Shown piece by piece: positions 1 through 9,037 of a stretch of 64,000 nt of DNA; positions within the stretch are counted from its first letter, which is position 1, and the number at the start of each line of letters is the position of its first letter. This DNA is from Streptococcus varani. Lineage in GTDB: Bacteria > Bacillota > Bacilli > Lactobacillales > Streptococcaceae. The stretch is from positions 62,001 to 126,000 of the forward strand of contig NZ_CTEN01000003.1 in NCBI RefSeq assembly GCF_001375655.1, written 5' to 3'. Both the position numbers and the translations under genes were made by a program. The notes beneath the pieces are model-generated. The model did not search any database. It was not told the origin of the DNA and worked only from the letters and a program-made list of their open reading frames with translations.

Positions 1-1174
1 TTTGACCTGATGAATGATGCTCGTCTGCACTTTCTTGGCTGGAATAACTGTAATATTTTTTGCCATATTCTATCCTTTCTATCACAGTCACTGGAGCTTT
101 GAGTTGCCAATCAGCTATGGCTATTTCTGGAACTCTCATGCCTTGACAAGATATTTTTCCTTCTTTGATATATTTTGAACAACACCAGACAATCTGCTTC
201 TTGTAGGAAACCTGTCGCTTGAGGGTAGAGCCGCAGTGTTGGCATTTAAGCAAACTCGTAAAACGGTAATGCTTATTGACTCCTTGTTTTCTGGACTTGC
301 TCAAAAGTTTATCTTGAACTGCCTGCCAAGCTTCCTTTGAAACAATGGGGGCGTGGTTGTCTTCAATCAGGTATTGCTCTCGCTCTCCTTGATTTAGTTT
401 CTTTGAACCATTAACACCATCATGAAAATATTTCTGGAGCAAGACTGCACCTTTATACTTTTCATTTTTGAGGATATTTCGAATGGTTGTATCATGCCAT
501 TTGGCTTTAGTAATGGTTGGGACTCCTTCTTGATTTAAACGTTTGGCGATACAATGCATCCCCACACCATCAAGATAGAGTTGAAAAATCCGTCTTACAA
601 TCTGTGCTTCTGCTTCATTGATAACCAATTCTCCCTTATCATCCGCATCATACCCCATGAATCTCTTGGTGTTGATAACTAGTTCACCACGTTGAAACTT
701 TTTCTGAAAAGCCCAACGTTGGTTGGAACTCATACTGTCCAGTTCTTCTTCTGCCAAACTAGCTAGAACGGAAAGCATAACTTCGCCTTCATTGGATAGG
801 GTATGGATGTTCTGCTCTTCAAAGTAAATCCCCACACCCAAAGCTTTTAGCTCACGACTGGTTTCAAGTACTGTCATGGTGTTCCTGGCAAAGCGAGAAA
901 TGGACTTTGTATGAATCAGATCAATCTGACCCTTACAACAAGCTTCAAGCATGGCTTGAAAACTCGGACGTTTCTCCTTTGCCCCAGATATTCCCCTGTC
1001 ATAATAAACACCTAGAAAGTCAATATCCTCTCGATTGGCATAAAGGGTTTCAAAATAGACCTTCTGATTCTCAAGAGAATCAAGCTGACTACTGTTGGTA
1101 GTCGATACCCTAACATAAGCACAGACACGTTGTTTTTTCTGGTTCTCTTTTGCCTTGATTAGTCTTACTACCAT
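1..1174 (-). CDS. Large serine recombinase / integrase (3' end beyond window)
   Basis: Site-specific recombinase that would integrate and excise the element. The ATG at 1174 has AGGAAGG a few bases upstream, and the frame stays open for 391 codons to base 1. The N-terminal resolvase domain has the catalytic Ser24 in YVRVSTT and the SRFARN motif. A recombinase domain follows (about residues 165-270), then a zinc beta-ribbon with cysteines CxxC and CC...C (about 300-340), as in large serine integrases. It is transcribed toward the element's left end, as expected for an integrase next to its attachment site. No RDF/excisionase is recognisable beside it. A canonical sigma-A-like promoter and a copy of the bipartite element lie upstream. 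Confidence 0.93.
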   Translation of the reverse strand, partial: MVVRLIKAKENQKKQRVCAYVRVSTTNSSQLDSLENQKVYFETLYANREDIDFLGVYYDRGISGAKEKRPSFQAMLEACCKGQIDLIHTKSISRFARNTMTVLETSRELKALGVGIYFEEQNIHTLSNEGEVMLSVLASLAEEELDSMSSNQRWAFQKKFQRGELVINTKRFMGYDADDKGELVINEAEAQIVRRIFQLYLDGVGMHCIAKRLNQEGVPTITKAKWHDTTIRNILKNEKYKGAVLLQKYFHDGVNGSKKLNQGEREQYLIEDNHAPIVSKEAWQAVQDKLLSKSRKQGVNKHYRFTSLLKCQHCGSTLKRQVSYKKQIVWCCSKYIKEGKISCQGMRVPEIAIADWQLKAPVTVIERIEYGKKYYSYSSQESADEHHSSGQ

Positions 1175-1204
1175 GTACTTTCCTTCCTATGTTATTACAC
1201 ACTA

Positions 1205-1233
1205 TATATCACTCTAAAGGGAAGATAAGTCAA
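1205..1233 (-). promoter_or_regulatory. Probable sigma-A promoter of the integrase gene
   Basis: On the minus strand a -35 TTGACT (1228-1233) is followed after 17 bp by GATATA (1205-1210), about 30 bp before the integrase ATG. The spacing is ideal and the -10 imperfect; an overlapping TATATA would need a 19-bp spacer. It may give basal expression independent of the upstream bipartite element. Confidence 0.5.
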
Positions 1234-1303
1234 GCTATCAGACCCACTATTCCCTTTAATATGTAGAGATAATTTAGGGAAAATTCATCTAAACAAATCT
1301 CCC

Positions 1304-1343
1304 CCTCCTACCTTACTAGGTAAATTTAAGAAGAGATTTTCCG
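1304..1343 (-). promoter_or_regulatory. Bipartite element copy D, upstream of the integrase
   Basis: Minus-strand CGGAAAA (1337-1343) and TACCTAGTAAGGTAGGAGG (1304-1322), with the two parts starting 21 nt apart. The same arrangement recurs three times at 30.5-30.75 kb in front of the replication operons. It lies between the endolysin terminator and the integrase promoter. Function unknown: a promoter for a phage sigma-like factor or an activator site are the simplest readings. Confidence 0.6.
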
Positions 1344-1354
1344 TATTTTTAAGA

Positions 1355-1398
1355 AAAAAAGGACAAAAAAAATAAAGCCTGATGTTTCCACCAGGCTT
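1355..1398 (-). terminator. Intrinsic terminator after the endolysin gene
   Basis: Stem AAGCCTG (1375-1381) pairs with CAGGCTT (1392-1398). On the minus strand it is followed by a T-rich run. It starts directly after the endolysin stop and ends the late operon. Confidence 0.85.
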
Positions 1399-1406
1399 GA
1401 AATCTT

Positions 1407-2876
1407 TTATCCTAATCTGAACCAACCGATAACTTTTCCAAGTTTGACGGTGCCAGTCGCATCATAAAGTGAGCCATCTGCCATCCAGACACGCTTCACT
1501 CGGCGAGTAATACCGCCACCTCCAATTTCCAGTTGGTCATTGATACCGTTCTTGTTGTGGTCAGTATAACCATCCACATTCTGCTCAACCCCATCAATGC
1601 TTGTACCGTCTGAATCCGTGATACAAATACCAATGTGACCATAAGGATGATGATCAGTCTTGATGACATAAAAATCACCAGCCTTGGGGTTAACGCCCCA
1701 AGCATCCTTTATGACCGTAAAGCCATTAGCTTTTGCTTTAGTCAAACAATCTATGGCATTGGTGTAAGCCATGTTCTTATCGGTCAACTCCTGCACAATC
1801 TTATCCACCAAGCTAACACATTGACCACCATAAGGATTGGTTGGAACAGTGACTTTCTGCCCAACCTTAGACAAAGCTGAAGCAACCACCCTTTGTGTCA
1901 TACTGGTAGGAACAGCCTTGATGATTGAGGATATCTTGTTTATTTTTAGTACCTGTCCTACCTTAAGGACATCGGTTTTCTTCAAGCCGTTTAGAGAAAG
2001 TAAGCCATCAACTGTCAATCCAAACTTTCGTGCGATGCCCCAATAGGTATCGCCTTTTTTAGCAGTGTAGGTCTGCTCACTATGCCCCTTGGTGGAACCT
2101 TCCACATCCTGCTCCAGCACCCAAGATTGAATCCCTTCAAGCAGGTAAGCTCTCTTACTATGAGATTGATTTACGGCTTTAACTTGGAGGATTTTGTAGA
2201 TACGCCCCTTGACCCAGCTCGCAACCTTCTGACCTGTTTGATAATGCGTCGCATGACCAAGTACACGGACACTATCCCCAACGTGATAAAGAGAGCTGGT
2301 GGAAGGATTGGGTTGCCTTCCTTGCTTACTGGGTGTGACAGAGACAACTGTCTTCACCTCCTCTTGGGTAATGGCAGACACCAAGCCTTTTGCCAGCTCC
2401 TCTTTTTTATTCTCAAAGATAGTCATATCCTCTTCGTTGTCGATAAAGGCAATTTCTACCAAACGATAAGCATAACCACGATTCTTCGCCTCATTGGCAT
2501 TGTAGAGCCAATCCACCTTCTTGATGCCACGGTTGGTGAAATATCGGCCAAGGATGTTTAAAATGGCCAAGTCCTCCTTATCTGCCGTCAAAGAGGATTG
2601 AATAAGGACTTCCGTTCCTCGTGCGGAGCCATTAAAAGCATTGAAGTGAAGCTCGGTAATTGAATCATAGCCCTTACCAAGACTTGCCAGCGACTTATAA
2701 TCATAGACGTTTTTGTCTGTGATATAATCGATAGTTTTTCCGCTGTATTTGGACATAAGTTTAGCCAACTCACGAACCTTACCTGCTTCTGTAATCCCAC
2801 GTTTAGAATTAACAGCCCCTGGATCATAGACAGTTCGTCCTTGTCCATGCCCACAAATCACTAGATGTTTTCCCAT
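1407..2876 (-). CDS. Endolysin: amidase_3 + SH3-like + LysM + CHAP-like domain
   Basis: Peptidoglycan hydrolase for host lysis. The ATG at 2876 has AAGGAG just upstream; an earlier in-frame ATG (2897) contains that RBS and is rejected. The 489 residues hold an N-acetylmuramoyl-L-alanine amidase (about 1-170, with GHGQG near the N-terminus and TELHFNAF), an SH3-like wall-binding segment (about 195-260), a LysM repeat (about 270-313) and a C-terminal CHAP-type papain-fold domain with Cys353 (GGQC), a following YGHIG histidine and GVEQN. Two catalytic domains make a bifunctional lysin. It follows the holin, completing a normal lysis cassette, and an intrinsic terminator comes next. Confidence 0.93.
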   Translation of the reverse strand: MGKHLVICGHGQGRTVYDPGAVNSKRGITEAGKVRELAKLMSKYSGKTIDYITDKNVYDYKSLASLGKGYDSITELHFNAFNGSARGTEVLIQSSLTADKEDLAILNILGRYFTNRGIKKVDWLYNANEAKNRGYAYRLVEIAFIDNEEDMTIFENKKEELAKGLVSAITQEEVKTVVSVTPSKQGRQPNPSTSSLYHVGDSVRVLGHATHYQTGQKVASWVKGRIYKILQVKAVNQSHSKRAYLLEGIQSWVLEQDVEGSTKGHSEQTYTAKKGDTYWGIARKFGLTVDGLLSLNGLKKTDVLKVGQVLKINKISSIIKAVPTSMTQRVVASALSKVGQKVTVPTNPYGGQCVSLVDKIVQELTDKNMAYTNAIDCLTKAKANGFTVIKDAWGVNPKAGDFYVIKTDHHPYGHIGICITDSDGTSIDGVEQNVDGYTDHNKNGINDQLEIGGGGITRRVKRVWMADGSLYDATGTVKLGKVIGWFRLG

Positions 2877-2877
2877 A

Positions 2878-3282
2878 TTAATCTCCTTCTTTCTCATTAA
2901 ATTGTTTTAAGAACGCTTGTAATCTATCTGGTATCGGTAAACCTATCCGCACCGCATTTTCTAAAATACTCAAGCCTTCATTACCCAAGTAAAAGAAAAT
3001 GACCATTGTTCGAATCGTTCCCCCTTGCTTCATGACTTTCGTATCAATAAGATGTGCAACCGAAACCAAAAAAAGAATGACAATCTTTTTAAAGATCCCT
3101 TTAAAACCAATACTACTGGAGACTTTTTTCTCCACAATAGCCGCAAAGACACCTGTCACATAGTCGATGATGAGAAAAATAAAAAGGGCATATAAAACCC
3201 CGTCAATCTCTCCAAAATGTGACCCAATCAACCCTCCAATAGTGGAAAAGAGAATCTTATTGAGCGTTAGTAATTCCTTCAT
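2878..3282 (-). CDS. Phage holin (holin_4_1 / TcdE-like family)
   Basis: Small membrane protein that would permeabilise the membrane and time lysis. Three to four hydrophobic helices are visible (for example LNKILFSTIGGLIG, LYALFIFLIIDYVTGVFAA, IVILFLVSVAHLI), with the IDYVTGV motif typical of this family and a charged tail ending NEKEGD. I chose the ATG at 3282, which has GAGG 7 nt upstream, over an in-frame GTG at 3294. It overlaps the gene before it and abuts the endolysin. Confidence 0.88.
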   Translation of the reverse strand: MKELLTLNKILFSTIGGLIGSHFGEIDGVLYALFIFLIIDYVTGVFAAIVEKKVSSSIGFKGIFKKIVILFLVSVAHLIDTKVMKQGGTIRTMVIFFYLGNEGLSILENAVRIGLPIPDRLQAFLKQFNEKEGD

Positions 3283-3628
3283 CCGTAACCTCACTTTCTA
3301 CAAGTTGTTCATCGACTTGGTTTGGGTCTGACCAATCTGGATTTCCCTCTTCATCAAACCGCATCAGATAAAAACAGTGACTGAAAAGATCTGTGATATT
3401 AAGCGTTAGGGTAGTGCTCCCCCACTGATTAAAGGCCCAAACTGTCTCCATCGTAATCAGCTGACGCTTGCCATTTTTAATAGCTGGTCTACGAACCTCC
3501 TCCACATACATATAGAAATCCTGCTCAGAAGTCTTACAACGGATAAACTCACCGTTCTTTCTCATGTAAGACAGTGCTGTTTCTAAATCAAATGGTTCCT
3601 TTATCTTATCAATATTGAGTAGTGCCAT
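3257..3628 (-). CDS. Hypothetical phage protein between Tal and holin
   Basis: 123 residues, no signal peptide or membrane segment, acidic C-terminus. The position between tail genes and holin is typical of small conserved streptococcal phage proteins of unknown role; I do not recognise a family with certainty. The ATG at 3628 has GAGAAG upstream and the 3' end overlaps the holin start, suggesting translational coupling. Confidence 0.75.
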   Translation of the reverse strand: MALLNIDKIKEPFDLETALSYMRKNGEFIRCKTSEQDFYMYVEEVRRPAIKNGKRQLITMETVWAFNQWGSTTLTLNITDLFSHCFYLMRFDEEGNPDWSDPNQVDEQLVESEVTDEGITNAQ

Positions 3629-3629
3629 G

Positions 3630-3833
3630 TTACTTCTCTCCTTCTACTGGTTTGGTTTTCACATCAAGCAATTCAGACAATTCCTTGTTTTCTTGACGTA
3701 AACAGCTAAGTTCCTCATCCTTTTCCACCACTTGGATGGCAATGAGGTTCTTAGAGGTCATTTCATCAGAGAGCTTGGTGACAAGCTCCTGAATGGTTAA
3801 TTTTAATGATTGGTTGATTTGTTCTAAATTCAT
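3630..3833 (-). CDS. Small coiled-coil phage protein
   Basis: 67 residues, strongly helical, with heptad-like spacing of Leu/Ile (residues about 4-55) and many Glu/Lys. RBS GGAGAAA precedes the ATG. It lies between the tail lysin gene and the previous ORF, in the place where many streptococcal siphophages encode a short tail or lysis accessory. No function can be assigned. Confidence 0.7.
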   Translation of the reverse strand: MNLEQINQSLKLTIQELVTKLSDEMTSKNLIAIQVVEKDEELSCLRQENKELSELLDVKTKPVEGEK

Positions 3834-3845
3834 AGGGTTTCTCCT

Positions 3846-6800
3846 TTATTTGATACTATCCCAAGTCAAGATGACATCTCCTCGACCTGTGATATTGACT
3901 AAGTGTTTAAAGTTATGATTGAATTGCTGCAGGACATCTTTTAAGCTGACATAGCTTGTGGCATTTCGGTACACACGAACATCTCCAATATTCAAAATGG
4001 AGCTAGGTCTATCTGTTGCACGATGGGCATCAATATTGAGTCGGTTAGGCAGAGTATTGATATCCCATCCATCTGGATTAGTAAAAGGTGAACTGGCTAA
4101 ACGAACCTTATCCCCAACGATATCAATTTGATCATCATTAACTCCATTCCAAGCACGAATCCCAACAAAACCGCCGTCATTGGCATTCCAGTTATTCCAA
4201 CGGTTCGATCCAATGATGGTGACCCCACAAGGTTTACCATTTGAAGTCCCCGTTTCAAAGGAAACCCATTGATGGGGGTAACCCGCCACTTCCCGAGAGA
4301 TAGATGGAGCGTTGGTAAAGAATTTGATATTTCCTTGCGTCAAGTTTATCTTCATGGCACCATTGATGGCGGCTAGTATCCCACCAGATATTTTATTGGC
4401 GGACAAGGTGACTGCCTGTACCTGTGTGATAAAGGCAGACTTGGCAAAAAGCTGACGTAGATAGACATCATTGGCTGTTAGCTTGTTAAAGAAGGCTTGG
4501 TCTACCTTGAGCTTATCCGATGTAATGGCTTCTGCCCCTATTCGAGATGATGAAATGATGCCAGAGGTAATCTTCCCTGCATCAAGGCTAGCAATCTTGG
4601 CAGAAGAAATAACACCGTCTTGGATATAGGTTCTTCCCGTTATCTGAACCAACTTCCCATCAATTTTAACCGAACCATCCTTATTGAGATTAAGCTGATT
4701 CAATATCGTTCCTGCACTCGTTAGGTTTTTAACGGACCATGAACCTGCTAAAGTCGTCAACTGAGTTTGAATGGCAGTGACAGTCGTATTGCTTGCGCGA
4801 CTTGTCTCAAGATTTCCTACCCTTGTCACCATACCATTTGCGGTCTGCACGACCTGACTGATCCGATTATGATGGTCACCAATCGTCCTAGTATGACTGG
4901 TTACGGTATCTCTTACTTCATGAAAAGCCGTAACAGTCGCATAATCCGATAAGGACGGTGTCCAATAATCTGGTGCAATATCGCCAGTTGACACCATCAA
5001 GGCTCGCCAATGAAACTGACCTGTCTTGACTCCGTCAATGCGAATCTGTAATTCAAATCCTTTAGAATTGGCATACATTTCTGGTGTCACTGTTGTCGTT
5101 AGTTTGATCAATCGATAGTTGTCGCCTGCATGTAGGGTACTTGACCACTTGTTATAAAAGGGATGATATAGATTCCAATTCGTCCAAGTCCAAACACTAT
5201 TATTATCTAAGACCGGACCTTGAAGCTTCATCCCTTTATTAGCTACCGCAGGGTCCAATACAAGTTCGTCCGCAGAAACATGAACGTAAAGATGAATCTT
5301 AGAGCCTGCGTAAATACCAGAGCTATCCCCAAATTGCACCCTACCTAAACTAACAAGCCAATTTGTGCTTGAGGTAATCGTTTGAAAGGCATTCCACTTA
5401 TCTGAAGTTCCAGCCATCAAATTTCTATGAGCTACAGTTCTTGGTATTTGGCTCTCCGTCTGACGAATACGCCTGGTAAAGCTATCGGTTGTCTCCCTAA
5501 CTTTATTTTCTAGAACTCTTGTCGTCGCATAAGGGGTAAGGGCAGAATTGGTAATATAACCACGACCAGTGATGTTACTGTCTACCTGCGCCTTGGTTTG
5601 ATAACCTTTGGTAGTAATGGCTTGTTCTACTTGAGTGGAGGTCAACCGCTTAGTGATTTCCCCAGCCTGCGTTCGAATAGATGACTCCGCACTCGTCACT
5701 CGATCGGTTAAATGATTAAAGTCGGATTTGGCCACTTTTTGAGCAATGGCATCATTGACAACAGTTAGCTCAGACTTAGTCTGACTAATCAAGCTCGCAT
5801 TGCTAGTCGCTTTTGAGAGGGCGTTATCTGCCGTGGTCTTCACCCCATCCACAAAGGTCTTATCAGCTTTGAGTAAAATTGCTTGATTGGTTTGGTTGAT
5901 ACGAGTTGTGTGACTTTCTACCGTACGCTTGACAGTATTAAAGTCCGTTTGAGTGACCTTAGATGATACATCGTTCACTAACTGACGAATCTGTGTCTCC
6001 GCACTTGCAATCTTGCCTGCTGCTTCTGTCACTCTAGTGGAAACCTGTTCAACCCCACTAGCCGTTTGAGTGATTCTAGTTTTGACAGAATTAATTTCTT
6101 CTACCATATCGTCGGGAGCTGGAGACCAATCAGATGGAATAGTCCCTCGCTCTAGTTTTACCTGTCCATCATCATACATTCTTGCGGATACCCGCACATA
6201 ACTTCCATCTGGAGGGACAATGAGTGGATTAACAATGTAGTTTTTTCCTACCTTAGAGGTATTGTATGCATTTTTACCTGTAAAACGGTTTCCAATCGGT
6301 CTCTTTCCGCTATCATAAAATTCCCAAGCATGCCAAGGCATGCCTCCTGATGGCACCGTTACCCAATAGGAAAATACTAGTTTTTCTTCTGGATTGACCT
6401 TAATGAAATCACTGGTTCGCTCCTTGGGAATACCTTGTTTTCCAAATCCACCGTTACCTGCCAACCAACCTGAATGGCTAGTTGATTCCTTATACAAGTT
6501 TCGACCACCAATTTCTGTTGGAATTTTTGCGACCGTATTTCTAATCTCAGTTGTAATACGATTACTCATTTGAACCATATTACTTTCAGCTGTATGCAAT
6601 CGTTGTTTAGCTAGGTCAAACTCACTACTCTTCACTCTCTGTGCAATCTGTTCAGCCTGTAATCGGATGGATGACTCCGCACTTGTCACTCGACCTGTCA
6701 AGCTATCCACGTCTTGCTTACTGGCAAGTAATTTGAGTTCCTCTTTCGTCTGATGTAAGCTACTAGTAACTGTACCAATCTGTCCATTTAAGAGGGATTT

Positions 6801-8315
6801 TGCAAGGTCTACCAAACGAGTAGCTTCAGTTATGGCTTGTGATTTAGCACTAGCAATCTTGGAGTCTGTTTGGGTGCGTTCGGCTGTCGTTAAGCGGTTA
6901 GCTTCTTGGATGGCATCAAGCTTGGCTTGTTCTGCCCTTCTGAGGGCATCAGTCGCCCCAGTTTGAGCCTGCTCTGCCTTAGCCCTAGCTTCATTGACAA
7001 GACTAGTATTGACCCCTGCTTTGGCAAGAATGTCTCGTGTTGTGCGATTGTTTTCCTCTTCATGATTTTTAATCTGTTGGCTAATGACTGATAGTTCTGA
7101 TTCAATCCTCGCCTTAATCCTATCTGCGTAAACTTCCCCATGACTTTGAGCTTGCTCGATGGCATCATCAATAGCTACTTGACGTTTCTCGAACTCGGCT
7201 TCAAAGGCTTTGTTGGCATTCTCCATCGCAAGCTCAACCGCTACATCTTCACTGCGCTGATTAATTTCAATGAGATTACTTGCCAGTGTTGATAAACCTC
7301 CTGTTGCTTTACTTGAACCAATACCAGCTTTGTCGTCAAAAGTTATAGTACGGTAGGTCTCAGACAGCGGATCATAATCATAAGCAATAGCTTTCTTTTT
7401 CATATCAATCCCATGTAGTTTACTTTTTAGGGTCACTGTATCCCCTAGATGAACGGTTTGTCCATCCAACTCAAAGGCTTCAACGACAATGGCATCCTTG
7501 GGTTTATCAATCCCCTCTAGGCGAAACTTGCGACTAGCCCACTCTATCAGCTCCTGACGAGTTTTGAGGTTATTATTGGTATATGTCACTTCGTTGATGA
7601 AAGGATAAGAGTTAATTAGGGGACTATCAACGGTGACCCTTAGAACAGTCTCTTTTTCCTGCCCCTCCTGCTTAAAGGATGAAGTGGCATGAATCCGAGT
7701 GATAACCTGAGAACTTTCCTTGGTGCGTTGATACTTTTTCAAGTTGTAGTGGGTCGAGATAATCACACCACGGTCTTGTCCTCGCTCTGCCTTCACTGAC
7801 ATGGCTAGATTATCTCGAACTAACTCCCCTTCCCAAGTTCCTACGATAGAATGTTTACCATCTAGTAGGGCAGAATAAAGGGTCTGTTCTTTATCGCTGG
7901 TGTAAGTTCTATTCTTGGCAATATCGCTGGTAAAGGAATAATCACCCAATGCAGACTTGCTTGCCATAACGAGACTAGAGAGTGCTGTCGCACATGGGAC
8001 TTGGTCACACCTAAATGGTGCTACTAGTCTAGTCATGATGTCATCTGAAATATGATATGCGGTCACTTCAAGGTTGGTATCCCCTTCAATGACTTTCTTA
8101 ATCCGAAATAACTGATGACCTAGCACCGGAACAGGACTACGAACCAAGTAATCCTCCTTGAGGTCTCGGTACAAGCCACTGTCCGTGAGTGGATAGGTAA
8201 AGGTCAGAACAAAATCGCCATTTATGGTTTCCTTGACGCTTGCCTTAATGGTTCCTGGGAGTGGCTTCCCATGCCATTTTGCCGTACGTACTGTTTTGTC
8301 TAATAATGATAGCAC
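3846..8315 (-). CDS. Tail-associated / baseplate protein (Tal, prophage tail endopeptidase) with carbohydrate-binding-like modules
   Basis: About 1489 residues. The N-terminal ~380 residues match the siphophage Tal/gp18-like tail hub. Long coiled-coil segments full of T-S-A-E-S-S-I repeats follow. Two CBM-like jelly-roll modules are visible: about residues 605-740 (opening GGRNLYKES) and 965-1125 (opening HRNLMAGTS); both end in a W-x-P motif. The C-terminal part resembles receptor-binding tips. It probably sets host range by binding cell-wall glycans. I place the start at the GTG 8315, which overlaps the Dit stop and has GGGGGTGG upstream; the frame also opens at a TTG at 8330. Confidence 0.88.
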   Translation of the reverse strand: MLSLLDKTVRTAKWHGKPLPGTIKASVKETINGDFVLTFTYPLTDSGLYRDLKEDYLVRSPVPVLGHQLFRIKKVIEGDTNLEVTAYHISDDIMTRLVAPFRCDQVPCATALSSLVMASKSALGDYSFTSDIAKNRTYTSDKEQTLYSALLDGKHSIVGTWEGELVRDNLAMSVKAERGQDRGVIISTHYNLKKYQRTKESSQVITRIHATSSFKQEGQEKETVLRVTVDSPLINSYPFINEVTYTNNNLKTRQELIEWASRKFRLEGIDKPKDAIVVEAFELDGQTVHLGDTVTLKSKLHGIDMKKKAIAYDYDPLSETYRTITFDDKAGIGSSKATGGLSTLASNLIEINQRSEDVAVELAMENANKAFEAEFEKRQVAIDDAIEQAQSHGEVYADRIKARIESELSVISQQIKNHEEENNRTTRDILAKAGVNTSLVNEARAKAEQAQTGATDALRRAEQAKLDAIQEANRLTTAERTQTDSKIASAKSQAITEATRLVDLAKSLLNGQIGTVTSSLHQTKEELKLLASKQDVDSLTGRVTSAESSIRLQAEQIAQRVKSSEFDLAKQRLHTAESNMVQMSNRITTEIRNTVAKIPTEIGGRNLYKESTSHSGWLAGNGGFGKQGIPKERTSDFIKVNPEEKLVFSYWVTVPSGGMPWHAWEFYDSGKRPIGNRFTGKNAYNTSKVGKNYIVNPLIVPPDGSYVRVSARMYDDGQVKLERGTIPSDWSPAPDDMVEEINSVKTRITQTASGVEQVSTRVTEAAGKIASAETQIRQLVNDVSSKVTQTDFNTVKRTVESHTTRINQTNQAILLKADKTFVDGVKTTADNALSKATSNASLISQTKSELTVVNDAIAQKVAKSDFNHLTDRVTSAESSIRTQAGEITKRLTSTQVEQAITTKGYQTKAQVDSNITGRGYITNSALTPYATTRVLENKVRETTDSFTRRIRQTESQIPRTVAHRNLMAGTSDKWNAFQTITSSTNWLVSLGRVQFGDSSGIYAGSKIHLYVHVSADELVLDPAVANKGMKLQGPVLDNNSVWTWTNWNLYHPFYNKWSSTLHAGDNYRLIKLTTTVTPEMYANSKGFELQIRIDGVKTGQFHWRALMVSTGDIAPDYWTPSLSDYATVTAFHEVRDTVTSHTRTIGDHHNRISQVVQTANGMVTRVGNLETSRASNTTVTAIQTQLTTLAGSWSVKNLTSAGTILNQLNLNKDGSVKIDGKLVQITGRTYIQDGVISSAKIASLDAGKITSGIISSSRIGAEAITSDKLKVDQAFFNKLTANDVYLRQLFAKSAFITQVQAVTLSANKISGGILAAINGAMKINLTQGNIKFFTNAPSISREVAGYPHQWVSFETGTSNGKPCGVTIIGSNRWNNWNANDGGFVGIRAWNGVNDDQIDIVGDKVRLASSPFTNPDGWDINTLPNRLNIDAHRATDRPSSILNIGDVRVYRNATSYVSLKDVLQQFNHNFKHLVNITGRGDVILTWDSIK

Positions 8316-9037
8316 TAAGCCCACCCCCAATTCGTTTCAATGGTTAATGATGTGATACCAGGACCAAGGACAACTCCGACAGAGTCCCTTTTCCCTGCAT
8401 CTATGGCAATAAAATCGCCAGCCCACTTGATGAGCTGACCTCGTTGTGTTTTAAAACTTGGCTGACTAGGATTGTTATCCATGACAACCATCTCCTGCAA
8501 TCGCTCTAAGCGAATGACATCGTCTCCGATGGTAAAGCTGGTCTCACTACTCGAATTGCCAGTTATTGTAATTTTAGGATATGCAATTGCTGAACCTTGA
8601 CAGCGTAAGGTTCCACTGATTCTAAAAACCTGTGGGCTGGTCGATTTAAACCACTTAGTAGGGTGGCACGAAAAAGTAACCTTGGTCTCATAGACACCTA
8701 GTTTATCCTTTTGGACAGGCGTATGGCTGGCTTTATAACACCACCAGCGAGTGGTTTTGAAACTGGAATTTTCCAGCCAGAACCCCTCTTTCAAAAAGAG
8801 TTTGAGAAAGCTATACAACTGCTCCTCACTGGGCTTGACCAAGTATAGGGTGTAACTCAAGTCCATGACACTACGGTGAGGATTACTTTGGAGAACGGCT
8901 CCTGACAAGCCCTGATGCTCAATCAAGATGGTCTTGCTTTCACTAACCGTAATCGAGGGACTATCCTCCACGATAACCTTAAAGGGAAAAGAGCTGGTGG
9001 AAACACCATCAATCGTTAAGGCATTCTGTCTTATCAT
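8315..9037 (-). CDS. Distal tail protein (Dit)
   Basis: 240 residues, the usual Dit size. The N-terminal half forms the hub-ring fold (DGVSTSSFPFKVIVEDSP, then the YTLYLVKPSEEQ segment) and the C-terminal half is a galectin-like beta domain ending NWGWA. It links the tail tube to the Tal hub and sits, as usual, between the tape measure gene and Tal. RBS GAAAGGAG precedes the ATG. The 3' end of the tape measure ORF overlaps this start by 4 bp (ATGA), so the two are translationally coupled. Confidence 0.88.
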   Translation of the reverse strand: MIRQNALTIDGVSTSSFPFKVIVEDSPSITVSESKTILIEHQGLSGAVLQSNPHRSVMDLSYTLYLVKPSEEQLYSFLKLFLKEGFWLENSSFKTTRWWCYKASHTPVQKDKLGVYETKVTFSCHPTKWFKSTSPQVFRISGTLRCQGSAIAYPKITITGNSSSETSFTIGDDVIRLERLQEMVVMDNNPSQPSFKTQRGQLIKWAGDFIAIDAGKRDSVGVVLGPGITSLTIETNWGWA

